NCBI GenBank assembly: GCA_030849945.1
Contig: JAVDKK010000001.1
Coordinates: forward strand, 1,922,001-1,986,000
Source: Schauerella fraxinea
Lineage (GTDB): Bacteria; Pseudomonadota; Gammaproteobacteria; Burkholderiales; Burkholderiaceae_B
Length of the DNA stretch: 64,000 bases
Direction of reading: 5' to 3'
This document shows positions 35,285-44,292 of this stretch, piece by piece. A program made the position numbers and the translations under genes. Position 1 is the first letter of the stretch, and every line of letters begins with the position of its first letter. The notes under the pieces were generated by a model. It was not told the origin of the DNA and made no database searches. It worked only from the letters and a program-made list of their open reading frames with translations.

Positions 35285-35887
35285 ATGGATCCGCAACTGC
35301 CTGAGCCCGAACCGCTCACAGCCCTGATCGAAGCCCTGCGCCGTTTACCCGGTGTGGGCGTGCGATCGGCGCGCCGTATGGCGTACCACCTGCTGCAGCA
35401 CGATGTGCAGGGGGCGGATGTGCTTGCCCGCGCATTGGGTGGTGCCGTGTCGCGGCTCAAGCATTGCGCGCGCTGCAATACGTTTACCGAAGACGAGATC
35501 TGTGCCACCTGCCTCAATCCCCGGCGCGATCAATCGTTGCTGTGCATTGTGGAAACGGCGGCCGATCAAAACACGATCGAAGCCAGCCATGGCTATCGCG
35601 GGTTGTATTTTGTGCTGATGGGCCGGCTTGCGCCGCTCGAAGGCATCGGCCCGCAGGAACTCGATTTCGCGCGCATCGTCGAGCGCGCGACGGATGGCCA
35701 GGTGCAGGAAGTCATCCTGGCCACCAATTTCACGGCCGAAGGCGAAACCACCGCGCACTTCTTAAGCGAAGCGTTAAGCGAGCGGGGCTTGAAAGTCACG
35801 CGTCTGGCGCGCGGTGTCCCTGCCGGCGGCGAACTTGAATATGTGGACGCCGGAACCATCGCCTGGGCGTTGATGGAACGCCGATAA
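35285..35887 (+). CDS. recR: Recombination protein RecR
   Basis: This 200-residue partner of RecF and RecO loads RecA at single-strand gaps. It has the N-terminal helix-hairpin-helix (LPGVGVRSARRMAYHLL), a four-cysteine zinc finger (C61, C64, C73, C76) and a Toprim domain starting LLCIVETAADQNTIE with the YFVLMGRLAPLEGIGP segment. It begins one base after the ybaB stop, so it is translationally linked. Confidence 0.97.
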   Translation: MDPQLPEPEPLTALIEALRRLPGVGVRSARRMAYHLLQHDVQGADVLARALGGAVSRLKHCARCNTFTEDEICATCLNPRRDQSLLCIVETAADQNTIEASHGYRGLYFVLMGRLAPLEGIGPQELDFARIVERATDGQVQEVILATNFTAEGETTAHFLSEALSERGLKVTRLARGVPAGGELEYVDAGTIAWALMERR

Positions 35888-35932
35888 CACGCGGCGCCTG
35901 GCGCTTGGGCGTCGGCGCGCGGGCATTTCCCG

Positions 35933-35954
35933 AATCGATGCGATCGCATCGATT
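35933..35954. repeat. Perfect 22-bp palindrome downstream of recR
   Basis: AATCGATGCGA is followed directly by its exact reverse complement, with no spacer, then by TTTG. It lies 46 bases after the recR stop, in the 318-base gap before the APC permease. It could act in termination, although a loopless hairpin is poor for this, or as a regulator site for the permease. Confidence 0.6.
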
Positions 35955-36205
35955 TTTGCATCAGGGGTGTCGTTTCGGCACGCAGCCACGCACTCACATG
36001 GCGTTTCGCAGACCCAACCATGATCGGTCCAGGCCATTTGGTGTTGCCATGCCCTGTGTGAAAACCGCGCCGCCTTTCTAGTGCTGCCGAAGAAATCTCT
36101 TGTCACCGCTGTGTAAATCCACGCTCACTTCTATCCCGTAGAATCGCTTCCGATCATTTGAGCCGGGGCATCGTCGCCCCTTTTGCAAACCGGAAACTCA
36201 ATACC

Positions 36206-37597
36206 ATGGCCACTCTGGACGCGACTGAAAATACCCCACTCAAGCGGGTAATGGGTCCCAAACTGTTGCTGTTATTCATTATCGGCGACATCCTGGGCAC
36301 TGGGATCTACGCTCTTACAGGGCAGGTGGCACAAGAAGTAGGCGGGGCAGCTTGGCTGCCCTTTTTGATTGCCTTCGGCGTAGCGTTGCTGACAGCGTTT
36401 TCATACCTCGAACTCGTCACGAAGTACCCGAAAGCAGCCGGTGCCGCGCTTTATGTCCATAAGGCCTTCGGCATTCACTTCCTCACATTCATCGTGTGTT
36501 TTACGGTGATGTGTTCCGGTTTGACGTCTGCGGCGACCGCGTCACAAGCCTTTGCCGCCAACCTCTTCGTATCCATCGGTGTCGAAACCAACCCGCTTTA
36601 TGTGACGGCGGGCGCGATCGGCTTCATGCTGCTGATCATGATCATCAACTTTCGCGGCGCATCCGAAAGTGTGAAATTCAACGTCGTGCTTACGCTCGTC
36701 GAGTTGACGGGATTGTTGCTGGTGATCGGTCTTGGCTTCTACGCCATGGCCGGCGGCAATGCCGATTTTTCGCGCGTCGTGGCATTCGACACGCCGGAAG
36801 ACAAGAGCGTTTTCCTGGCTGTTGCATCGGCGACCGGTTTGGCGTTTTTCGCCATGGTCGGTTTCGAAGACTCGGTCAATATGGCTGAAGAAACGCATAA
36901 CCCCAACAAGATCTTCCCGAAGATCATGTTGACGGGATTGGGCATCACCGCCGTCATTTATGTGCTGGTATCGATCTGCGCCGTGGCGTTGATTCCGGTA
37001 GGTGAGTTGGCTGCCAGCAAAACGCCGTTGGTACTGGTGGTGCAGCGCGCTGCGCCCAATCTGCCGATGGACACCATCATGCCGATCATCTCGATGTTTG
37101 CCGTGGCGAACTCGGCATTGATCAACATGATGATGGCCAGCCGCCTGCTGTACGGCATGTCCAACCAAGGCGTCTTGCCCAAGTTCCTGTCCCTGGTGCA
37201 CAAGCGCACGCAAACGCCCTGGGCCGCCATCGTATTCACCACGGTGCTGGGCGCGGGCCTGATCGCACTGGTGGCCAATACCGATTCGGAAGCCATCAAG
37301 GCGTTAGGCGGCACCACTGCGCTGCTGCTGTTGGGCGTGTTTACCTTCGTCAACGTGGCCGTGCTGGTTCTGCGTCGTGACAAAGTGGACCATGAGCATT
37401 TCCGCACCAACACCGTGATTGCCGGTTTGGGCGCGGCTGCTTGCTTGTTTCTGGTGCTGCCCATTACGGGGCGCGACGCCATTCAATACCAGGTTGCCGG
37501 CTGGTTGCTGGCGCTCGGTGTAGTGATGTGGGGCGTGACCGTGCTGGTCAATCGCAAGAAGGGCGTGCATCTCGACCCGTCCAAGCTCAAGGATTGA
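36206..37597 (+). CDS. APC superfamily amino acid/polyamine permease
   Basis: This is a 463-residue secondary transporter with about twelve membrane segments. The first helix region LLLLFIIGDILGTGIYALTG and GAALYVHKAFG are typical of the amino acid-polyamine-organocation superfamily. SATGLAFFAMVGFEDSVNMAEET in the middle matches the helix-6 Phe/Glu region. I chose the ATG at 36206 (MATLDATEN), where family sequence begins, over the frame start at 36158. It ends 8 bases before a strong hairpin. The substrate is unknown. Confidence 0.92.
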   Translation: MATLDATENTPLKRVMGPKLLLLFIIGDILGTGIYALTGQVAQEVGGAAWLPFLIAFGVALLTAFSYLELVTKYPKAAGAALYVHKAFGIHFLTFIVCFTVMCSGLTSAATASQAFAANLFVSIGVETNPLYVTAGAIGFMLLIMIINFRGASESVKFNVVLTLVELTGLLLVIGLGFYAMAGGNADFSRVVAFDTPEDKSVFLAVASATGLAFFAMVGFEDSVNMAEETHNPNKIFPKIMLTGLGITAVIYVLVSICAVALIPVGELAASKTPLVLVVQRAAPNLPMDTIMPIISMFAVANSALINMMMASRLLYGMSNQGVLPKFLSLVHKRTQTPWAAIVFTTVLGAGLIALVANTDSEAIKALGGTTALLLLGVFTFVNVAVLVLRRDKVDHEHFRTNTVIAGLGAAACLFLVLPITGRDAIQYQVAGWLLALGVVMWGVTVLVNRKKGVHLDPSKLKD

Positions 37598-37605
37598 GTC
37601 GTGCG

Positions 37606-37647
37606 GTGTGGCTGGCCGCACAGCCAGCCACACGTGTCCGCTTTTTT
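37606..37647 (+). terminator. Terminator of the APC permease gene
   Basis: A perfect 11-bp stem (GTGTGGCTGGC at 37606-37616 with GCCAGCCACAC at 37623-37633) is followed eight bases later by a run of six T (37642-37647). The separated T run makes it slightly atypical. Confidence 0.7.
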
Positions 37648-37676
37648 GGAACAGGGCGCGACCGTTACGAGCCCAA

Positions 37677-37838
37677 GCCGAAGTTCAAGTTAAAGCCGAC
37701 GCTGGATCCAAGGCCGACGCTGGATCTGGAGCCGACACCGAATCTCGAGCCGACACCGAATCTCGAGCAGACGCCGAATCTCAAGCAGACGCCGGATCTA
37801 AAGCCGATACTGGATCTCAAGCAGAGGCTGAAACTAAG
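37677..37838 (+). repeat. 18-bp imperfect tandem repeat (9 units, minisatellite)
   Basis: Nine consecutive 18-base units start at 37677, 37695, 37713, 37731, 37749, 37767, 37785, 37803 and 37821. Their consensus resembles GCCGACGCTGGATCTCAA; units 4 and 5 are identical. Since 18 is a multiple of three, the array stays open in more than one frame and encodes six-residue repeats (for example ADAGSK-like or PTLDLE-like), but no ribosome-binding site or gene is evident. It lies between the APC permease terminator and a convergent hydrolase gene. Confidence 0.85.
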
Positions 37839-37848
37839 GCCGCGCCAA

Positions 37849-37872
37849 TTTCACGCTTAGCTAAGTGTGAAA
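37849..37872. terminator. Hairpin at the end of the leftward isochorismatase-family gene
   Basis: TTTCACGCTTAG is followed by CTAAGTGTGAAA, a 12-bp inverted repeat with a single mismatch, which ends directly at the stop codon of the minus-strand gene. Flanking T and A runs make it a possible bidirectional terminator. Confidence 0.45.
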
Positions 37873-38511
37873 CTAAGCCGCGACCGCCATCTCCAGCGTC
37901 TGCATGTACTGCTTCACTTCAGTCAGCGACATGATGTCGGCGTACTTCTGGCTCAAATCCCACAGCGCGAACTCATGCGGTCCCTGTGCCCGATCGCCCA
38001 CGCAATCGGCGATCACCATGGGCCGCAGGCCGTAAGCCGACGCATCCACTGCGGCCGCGCGCACGCAACCGCTGGTGGTGCAGCCCGCGATGAACAGCGT
38101 GTCGACGTTGTTCGAAATGATCCATGACGACAGCGTGGTGCCGAAGAACGCGGATGCATGGCGTTTCTCAGCCACGTACTCGCCGGCGATGGGTGCCACG
38201 CTGGTCACGAAGGCCGAGTCGGGATTGTCGGCCGTAAGTTCACGCAAATTTGGCACCTTCTCGCCGAAGGGGCCGATGTCGAAGCCGCCTTGCTGCGCGA
38301 TGAAGCGCACGTGCGCCACTGGCATGTTTACCTCCCGCGCCGCGGCCAGCAGATCGACGGTGTTGGCGATCGCATCGTTGATGTTGTAGCCGCCAAACTT
38401 GGCGTCGCTGGTGAACCCCACCTGAAAATCGATCACGAGGACGGCTGCGCGGTGGCCGATGCCTAGCTTTTTACCAAACGCCTGCTTCTCAAAGATGTCC
38501 ATGTCGGTCAT
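37873..38511 (-). CDS. Isochorismatase-fold cysteine hydrolase (N-carbamoylsarcosine amidase-like) 1
   Basis: This 212-residue cysteine hydrolase probably cleaves an amide or ureido bond. The triad is visible: D29 in VIDFQVGF, K116 in EKRHASAFFGT and C149 in GCTTSGCV. It starts at the ATG at 38511 (MTDMDIFEKQ), preceded by AGGAG on the minus strand; the frame stays open much further upstream but reads through the regulatory region. It is divergent from the ABC importer operon, whose own paralogue at 44293 shares the motif set. Isochorismate itself is an unlikely substrate. Confidence 0.9.
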   Translation of the reverse strand: MTDMDIFEKQAFGKKLGIGHRAAVLVIDFQVGFTSDAKFGGYNINDAIANTVDLLAAAREVNMPVAHVRFIAQQGGFDIGPFGEKVPNLRELTADNPDSAFVTSVAPIAGEYVAEKRHASAFFGTTLSSWIISNNVDTLFIAGCTTSGCVRAAAVDASAYGLRPMVIADCVGDRAQGPHEFALWDLSQKYADIMSLTEVKQYMQTLEMAVAA

Positions 38512-38544
38512 TAACGACTCCTGTCGGATAGCTATCGGGATTGA

Positions 38545-38556
38545 ATTGCATGCAAT
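38545..38556. promoter_or_regulatory. Candidate operator 1, ATTGCATGCAAT
   Basis: This perfect 12-bp palindrome lies 34 bases upstream of the ATG of the leftward isochorismatase-family gene. A second TTGCATGCA site sits at a similar distance ahead of the rightward operon. The sites suit a dimeric regulator such as the FCD-GntR protein encoded at 46311. Confidence 0.5.
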
Positions 38557-38717
38557 ATGAGGCTGAAAGCTCATAAAACGGCAAGAAAGATGCTGCAGTT
38601 GCGTCAAAATCATCGGGTGCGTGCCGTGATTTCTCCCGCATGCATAACGGTACATCACATAACCGCTATGTATTTCATAGGGTTTCTCCCCGATAGGCGA
38701 GTTTGCGTGCCATCGTA

Positions 38718-38735
38718 TAAATTGCATGCATTTTA
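38718..38735. promoter_or_regulatory. Candidate operator 2 around TTGCATGCA
   Basis: This 18-bp inverted repeat (TAAATTGCA then TGCATTTTA, one mismatched pair) is centred on GCATGC, 38 bases upstream of the receptor gene ATG at 38774. It mirrors the palindrome at 38545-38556. Confidence 0.5.
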
Positions 38736-38773
38736 TGTGCGTTTGCACAAATCAGACCGACAAGGGGAATGGC

Positions 38774-40330
38774 ATGGCGAAAGATCAACTGGGGCTGCGC
38801 ATGTCGCGCCGCCGGTTTACGGCGGCAGCACTCGGCACGGCGGCAACGATGTCGCTCGGTTTGGGGCGCGTTGTGCAGGCGCAAGAAGCGACCACGGTGC
38901 GCATTCGGATTGCGTCCGATATCGGCAACCTGGATCCGGCTCGAATCTTCCAGATCGAAAACCAATCTGTCGCCACGCATCTCTACAGCGGCTTGGTGAA
39001 ATACGACGAAGCCACCAACAAAATCGTGCCCGACCTGGCCACCGGCTGGGAAGTCACCGACGGCGGCAAGGTATACACGTTCGCCTTGCGCACCGGTGTG
39101 AAATGGCACAAGGACTTCGGCGTGCTTACCTCGGACGACGTGAAGTTCTCGTTCGACCGGGTACTCGATCCCAAGACCGGCAGCAGCTACGCCGGCCAAT
39201 TTGCCTCCGTCGCCAGCATCGAGGCCCCCGCGCCGGACAAGGTCGTCATCACGCTTAAAGCGCCCAATTCGGGCTTCCTGCATAAGGTGAGCGCATTCAA
39301 CCAGGGCTGGATCGTCAGCCGTCGCGCCGTCACCGAAATCGGCGAAGAGAAATACCGCTTGAACCCGATCGGCACGGGTCCCTTCGTGTTCGATCGCTGG
39401 ACGCCGGGGCAAGAAATCCGATTGACGGCCAATGCCGATTATTTCGGCGGGGCGCCCAAAGTGCAGGCGGTCGTCTTCCGCCTCATCCGCGACGAGACCG
39501 CCTCGGCGATTGCGCTGGAAAACGGCGAGATCGATATCTTCTTCGGTTTGCAGCAGCCCGAAGTGATCACACGCCTCGGCGCGTCCAAGGGCGTGACGGT
39601 GATGAACCGCCCAGCCAACCACACGATCAACCTCGTGCTCAACACCGAGATGAAGCCCTTGGCAGACGTGCGCGTGCGCCAGGCGTTGATGTACGCCATC
39701 AATCGCGATGCGCTCATCAAGGGATTTTTCAAGGGCACGAAGGGCGAGGCCTTCAATGTGCTGACCTCGTCGTTTCCCGAATACACCGATGATGTGCCGC
39801 GCTATCCCTACGACCCCGCCCGCGCACGGGCATTGTTGAAGGAGGCCGGTCAAACGTCGTTCTCGCTGGATCTGGTCACGCCGGCTGCCAATCCGTACGA
39901 CAAGATCATCGTCGCGATCGCCAGCGATCTCGCCGCTGTGGGCGTGACCGCCAATATCAAGGTGCTCGAGCGCGGCACGTACCTGCAGGCGCGCAACAAA
40001 GGCAATATTCCCACCGCCATTACCGGCGTGGTGGGGGCGCCCGATCCGGACAGCCCGATCCTGTCGCTGTTTGCGCGCTCCTCATTCCCGCCGGGCCTGA
40101 ATACCGCGCACTATGCCGCCATCGAGGATCTGATCGCGCAAGCTGCCGCTGCGCCGGACGAGGCCGGTCGCAAAACCGCGTACGCCGCCATTCTCAAGAA
40201 GACGATGACCGACGTGCCGGTGATTCCGCTCTATGCCGATAACCTCTACATGGCGCATACGGCGAAAGTGAAGGGTCTGGTGCAGAACTCGCTCTTTACC
40301 GTCAACGCGTATCCCGTTTCCCTCGGGTGA
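38774..40330 (+). CDS. ABC transporter periplasmic substrate-binding protein (family 5, dipeptide/oligopeptide type)
   Basis: This 518-residue periplasmic binding protein belongs to a DppA/OppA-like importer. A twin-arginine-like signal (MSRRRFTAAALGTAATMSLG) follows a short lead from the ATG at 38774, which has AAGGGGAA upstream; the ATG at 38801 is the alternative. The family-5 features LDPARIFQIENQSVATHLYSG-like opening, TFALRTGVKWHKD and NPIGTGPFVFDRW are clear. It is the first gene of a rightward operon that continues through four ABC subunits, a hydrolase and an AbrB-type permease. The ligand need not be a peptide; many members bind other small molecules. Confidence 0.94.
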   Translation: MAKDQLGLRMSRRRFTAAALGTAATMSLGLGRVVQAQEATTVRIRIASDIGNLDPARIFQIENQSVATHLYSGLVKYDEATNKIVPDLATGWEVTDGGKVYTFALRTGVKWHKDFGVLTSDDVKFSFDRVLDPKTGSSYAGQFASVASIEAPAPDKVVITLKAPNSGFLHKVSAFNQGWIVSRRAVTEIGEEKYRLNPIGTGPFVFDRWTPGQEIRLTANADYFGGAPKVQAVVFRLIRDETASAIALENGEIDIFFGLQQPEVITRLGASKGVTVMNRPANHTINLVLNTEMKPLADVRVRQALMYAINRDALIKGFFKGTKGEAFNVLTSSFPEYTDDVPRYPYDPARARALLKEAGQTSFSLDLVTPAANPYDKIIVAIASDLAAVGVTANIKVLERGTYLQARNKGNIPTAITGVVGAPDPDSPILSLFARSSFPPGLNTAHYAAIEDLIAQAAAAPDEAGRKTAYAAILKKTMTDVPVIPLYADNLYMAHTAKVKGLVQNSLFTVNAYPVSLG

Positions 40331-40334
40331 CGGC

Positions 40335-41276
40335 ATGGGAAGTTACCTCTCGCGGCAGTTGACGCAACTGGTGATCACGCTGGTCGGCATCATTACCGTT
40401 GCCTTCTTCATGGTGCGCATGATTCCCGGCGACCCCGCCCAGTACATGCTGGGCGATTACGCCACCGATGCCGCGCTGGCGGCGTTGCGGGCGCAGATGG
40501 GGCTGGATCAACCCTTGTGGCGGCAGTACCTCATGTATATGGGGCACGTGGTCACCGGCGACCTGGGCATCTCGGTGATCACCGGCCGGCCGGCGCTGGC
40601 CGAGATCTTCGAGAGCTTGCCGCAATCCGCGGCGCTGGCCTTCTCGGGATTGACGCTGGCGGTGATCATCGGCGTACCGATGGGCATCGTCACGGCGATG
40701 CGCCAGGGCACCTGGACCGATACGCTCATCATGCTCGTGGCGCTGGCGGGCATTTCGTTTCCGGTGTTCTGGATCGGATTGGCGAGCATTGTGCTCTTTT
40801 CGCAGGAACTGAAATGGTTTCCGGCGTTGGGGTCGTCATCCGGACAAGGCACTCTCAATAGCCTCTACTACCTCACGCTGCCGGCTACGGTGTTGGGCGT
40901 GTCGGTCGCCGCCTACGTCACCCGGCTCACGCGATCGGCCATGCTGGAAATCATCGGCCAGGACTACATCCGCGTGGCGCGTGCGATGGGGGTGCCCGAG
41001 CATCGCATCATCTGGCGCCTGGCCTTCAAGAACGCCTTGATCCCCGTACTCGCCATCGTGGGCGTCACGTTCGCCTATTCGCTGGGCAGCGCCATCCTGA
41101 TCGAAGTCGTGTTCAGCCGGCCGGGCGTGGGATCCACGATCCTCAAAGCCGTGTCGGCCCGCGATTATCAATTGGTGCAAGCCGGCGTCGTGGTGCTGGC
41201 GATCGGTGTGGTGATCGTCAACACCATCCTGGACATGTTGTATGCGTTGGTCGATCCGCGCATGAGGAGCCGATAA
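40335..41276 (+). CDS. ABC transporter permease, DppB-like
   Basis: This is a 313-residue inner-membrane permease of the dipeptide/oligopeptide type with six membrane segments. The N terminus (LSRQLTQLVITLVGIITVAFFMVRMIPGDPA) and the EAA loop (IGQDYIRVARAMGVPEHRIIWRLAFKNAL) are typical DppB. It starts four bases after the receptor gene, and its TAA stop shares its last A with the next ATG. Confidence 0.95.
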   Translation: MGSYLSRQLTQLVITLVGIITVAFFMVRMIPGDPAQYMLGDYATDAALAALRAQMGLDQPLWRQYLMYMGHVVTGDLGISVITGRPALAEIFESLPQSAALAFSGLTLAVIIGVPMGIVTAMRQGTWTDTLIMLVALAGISFPVFWIGLASIVLFSQELKWFPALGSSSGQGTLNSLYYLTLPATVLGVSVAAYVTRLTRSAMLEIIGQDYIRVARAMGVPEHRIIWRLAFKNALIPVLAIVGVTFAYSLGSAILIEVVFSRPGVGSTILKAVSARDYQLVQAGVVVLAIGVVIVNTILDMLYALVDPRMRSR

Positions 41277-42112
41277 TGCGTCACTTCCACCATCCCGGTT
41301 TTTTGACCGGCTTCATCATCCTGGTTGTGATGACGTTCATCGCGTTGCTCGCACCCTGGATTGCGCCTTACTCGCCGCTGCATACGGACCTGGCGAACAC
41401 GCTTGCCGTGCCGTCGGGCGATCATTGGCTCGGCACCGATCAGTACGGTCGCGACATCCTTTCGCGCCTCATCTGGGGCACCAGCATTTCGCTCAAGGTG
41501 GCGCTTTCGGTGATGGCACTGTCGCTCACACTGGGCATGACCATCGGCGCAATGGCAGGATTTTTAGGCGGATGGATCGAACGTGTCACGGTATCGATCA
41601 TCGATATCCTGCTGGCGTTTCCGGGCTTCCTGCTGGCACTGGCTTTGGTCGCGGCACGCGGATCTTCACTCGAATCGGTGATCCTGGCGGTGTCGCTGGC
41701 ATTTACGCCGCGCGTGGCCGCAGTCATGCGCGCCGTGGTGCTCACCATTGCGCCGCGGCCGTACATCGAAGCGTCGCACGCCATCGGCATGACGCGCATG
41801 CGCATCCTGATTTTTCATGTGATCCCCAATAGCCTGCCGCCGGTGATCGTGGTGGCCACGGTAGGCGCGGCCACGGCCATCCTGGGCGAAGCGGGCTTGA
41901 GCTTCCTTGGCCTGGGGGTGCAACCGCCCACCGCCACATGGGGCAACGTGATTGCCGATGGGCAGAGCTTTCTGCAATCCAATCCCATCATCTCGCTGTC
42001 TGCCGGATTCTGTATCGCAATGATGGTGATTGCACTCAATCTGCTGGGCGATGGCTTGCGCGACACGCTCGATCCGCAAATGCGCAAAACCTCCAACGCA
42101 AAAATGATGTGA
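41276..42112 (+). CDS. ABC transporter permease, DppC-like
   Basis: This is a 278-residue second permease subunit. HWLGTDQYGRDILSRLIWGT at the first periplasmic loop and the EAA loop around IEASHAIGMTRMRILIFHVIPNS are DppC hallmarks. Its start overlaps the DppB-like stop by one base (TAATG), so the two are translationally coupled and form the transmembrane heterodimer. Confidence 0.95.
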   Translation: MRHFHHPGFLTGFIILVVMTFIALLAPWIAPYSPLHTDLANTLAVPSGDHWLGTDQYGRDILSRLIWGTSISLKVALSVMALSLTLGMTIGAMAGFLGGWIERVTVSIIDILLAFPGFLLALALVAARGSSLESVILAVSLAFTPRVAAVMRAVVLTIAPRPYIEASHAIGMTRMRILIFHVIPNSLPPVIVVATVGAATAILGEAGLSFLGLGVQPPTATWGNVIADGQSFLQSNPIISLSAGFCIAMMVIALNLLGDGLRDTLDPQMRKTSNAKMM

Positions 42113-42119
42113 GCCCACG

Positions 42120-43202
42120 ATGACGACAACATCATTGCAACCCGCGTTCGTGGCAGCAACCGCGGCAGCACTCCTGCCGCCAGCCACGCAAACGCGCAAT
42201 CCGCATCGGGTGCTCGACATCTTCGGGCTCACGACGGCGTTTCCTGGAGACGGCCGCGCGATCACGGTGGTCGACGAAGTATCGTTATGGGTCGAACCCG
42301 GCAAAACGCTCGCGGTTGTGGGCGAGTCGGGTTCCGGCAAATCGATGACGTTTCTGTCGGCGCTTGGGCTGGTTGCCGCGCCCGGCAAAGTGGTGGCGGG
42401 GAAAGTCATTCTCGACGGCCACAGCCTCACGTCGCTGCCGCTCTCCGAACTGCGCTTGCTGCGCGGCAAGGTGATCTCGATGGTGTTTCAGGATCCGCTC
42501 ACGGCGCTCAATCCTGTGTTCACGATCGGCCAGCAATTGATCGAAGTGATCCGTGCGCATGAACGCGTGGGTCGGCGCGAAGCGCGCGAACGCGCAGTCG
42601 CCTTGCTCACACGGGTGCAGATCCCCGATCCCAGCCGCCGCATCGACGACTATCCGCATCAGTTGTCGGGCGGCATGCGTCAACGGGTGTTGATCGCTAT
42701 GGCGATCGCGCTCAAGCCGAAAGTGCTGATCGCCGATGAGCCGACCACGGCGCTGGACGTGACCGTGCAGGCGCAGATTCTCGATCTGCTTGCCGACATC
42801 CAGCGCGAGACGGGCATGGGCGTGGTGCTGATCACGCACGATCTGGGGCTCGTCGCCAAATACGCCGATCGCGTGGCCGTGATGTATGCCGGCAGGGTGG
42901 TCGAAGCCGGTACGCGCGACGATATCTTTCGGCGCGCCAAGCATCCCTATACGCATGCGCTGTTTCGCAGCATTCCGCGGCTCGATTCGATTGCGGGCGA
43001 GGATCTGCCTGCGATCGAAGGCGCACCGCCCAACGTTGCCGATCTGCCGCCGGGATGCGCGTTCGAACCGCGCTGTTTTCATGGCGGCGGCCGCGACGAT
43101 TGCCGCAGCATCAAACCGTTGTCGGAAGTCACGGACAACCCTGAGCACCGCAGCGCCTGTTTGCACTGGCGCACGCTGCCTATTCTGGTCGAGGAGGATT
43201 GA
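42120..43202 (+). CDS. ABC transporter ATP-binding protein, DppD-like
   Basis: This is a 360-residue ATPase subunit. Walker A is GESGSGKS, the signature is LSGGMRQR, Walker B ends ADEPTTALD, and the C-terminal oligopeptide-type extension includes CAFEPRC. An unusual Ala/Thr-rich head of about 28 residues precedes the ATPase core. It starts seven bases after DppC and its stop overlaps the following ATG by one base. Confidence 0.95.
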   Translation: MTTTSLQPAFVAATAAALLPPATQTRNPHRVLDIFGLTTAFPGDGRAITVVDEVSLWVEPGKTLAVVGESGSGKSMTFLSALGLVAAPGKVVAGKVILDGHSLTSLPLSELRLLRGKVISMVFQDPLTALNPVFTIGQQLIEVIRAHERVGRREARERAVALLTRVQIPDPSRRIDDYPHQLSGGMRQRVLIAMAIALKPKVLIADEPTTALDVTVQAQILDLLADIQRETGMGVVLITHDLGLVAKYADRVAVMYAGRVVEAGTRDDIFRRAKHPYTHALFRSIPRLDSIAGEDLPAIEGAPPNVADLPPGCAFEPRCFHGGGRDDCRSIKPLSEVTDNPEHRSACLHWRTLPILVEED

Positions 43203-44290
43203 TGGCTGCTACCGACACACTTCTCAAGGTCGAAGACCTGCGCAAGACATTCGGCGCGCAAGGGGGCCTTTTCACCCGTCAACGCAAGGCCGTGCACGCG
43301 GTCGATGGCGTGTCGTTCACGTTGCGCGCGGGCGAAACGCTGGGGCTGGTGGGCGAGAGCGGCAGCGGCAAGAGCACGCTCGGCCGGCTGATCCTGCGGT
43401 TGATCGACCCCACCTCCGGCTCGGTGCGCCTGGACGGCCGGGAGGTCACCACCCTCAAACCCGCCGCCGTGCGCGCCATGCGCAGCGATATCCAGATGGT
43501 GTTTCAAGACCCTTATGGGTCGCTCGATCCGCGCATGAGCATCGGGGCCACGCTGGCCGAGCCCCTCAAAGTGCACGGTCTGTACAACGCCGATTCGCCA
43601 GCGCTCATTCGCGACATCATGCTGCGCGTGGGGCTCAATCCCGATCACGCAAGCCGCTATCCGCATCAGTTTTCAGGCGGGCAGCGCCAGCGCATCGGCA
43701 TCGCGCGTGCGCTCACGCTCAATCCCAAGATTCTGGTGTTGGACGAGCCGGTCTCGGCGCTGGACGTATCGATTCAGGCGCAGATCATCAACCTGCTCAA
43801 GAAGCTGCAGCGCGAGCGCAATCTGTCTTACCTTTTCATCGCGCATGATCTGGCGGTGGTGCGGCATGTGAGCGATCGCGTGGCGGTGATGTATCTGGGC
43901 AAGATCGTCGAACTCGCCGATCGCGATGCGCTGTATACGCGGCCGGCCCACCCCTATACCGAGTCGTTGCTGTCTGCCGTGCCGCATCCCGATCCGTACG
44001 ACGAGCGCGCCAAAAAGCCGGCGATCGCCATTGGCGAGATCGGCTCCGCCACACAGTTGCCTTCCGGCTGCCGCTTTCATCCACGGTGCTTTCGGGCTCG
44101 CATGCTGGCCGCCGAAGGGGGGACGCGCACCGACATCGCTCACGACCCCGCCGGCATCGCCGTGCCGAGCCTGTGCGCCAATGAAGATCCGCCATTGCGT
44201 GCGCATCGCGCCGGCGCGGTGGCTTGTCATTTTCCGGACACGGCGGTCTTGCACCGCATGCCCCTCACTTCACTGAATCGGGATCACTGA
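43202..44290 (+). CDS. ABC transporter ATP-binding protein, DppF-like
   Basis: This is a 362-residue second ATPase of the importer. It has Walker A GESGSGKST, signature FSGGQRQRIGIARAL, Walker B LVLDEPVSALD and the C-terminal SGCRFHPRC motif. I placed the start at the ATG at 43202, preceded by GAGGAGGA; the frame also opens with a TTG one codon earlier. The stop is followed two bases later by the second isochorismatase-family gene. Confidence 0.95.
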   Translation: MAATDTLLKVEDLRKTFGAQGGLFTRQRKAVHAVDGVSFTLRAGETLGLVGESGSGKSTLGRLILRLIDPTSGSVRLDGREVTTLKPAAVRAMRSDIQMVFQDPYGSLDPRMSIGATLAEPLKVHGLYNADSPALIRDIMLRVGLNPDHASRYPHQFSGGQRQRIGIARALTLNPKILVLDEPVSALDVSIQAQIINLLKKLQRERNLSYLFIAHDLAVVRHVSDRVAVMYLGKIVELADRDALYTRPAHPYTESLLSAVPHPDPYDERAKKPAIAIGEIGSATQLPSGCRFHPRCFRARMLAAEGGTRTDIAHDPAGIAVPSLCANEDPPLRAHRAGAVACHFPDTAVLHRMPLTSLNRDH

Positions 44291-44292
44291 TC

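Noticed and set aside
37608..37934. Possible small repetitive protein encoded by the 18-bp repeat array
   Set aside because: The frame is kept open by the repeat length (multiple of three) in more than one phase; no ribosome-binding site, and its end overlaps the convergent hydrolase gene.
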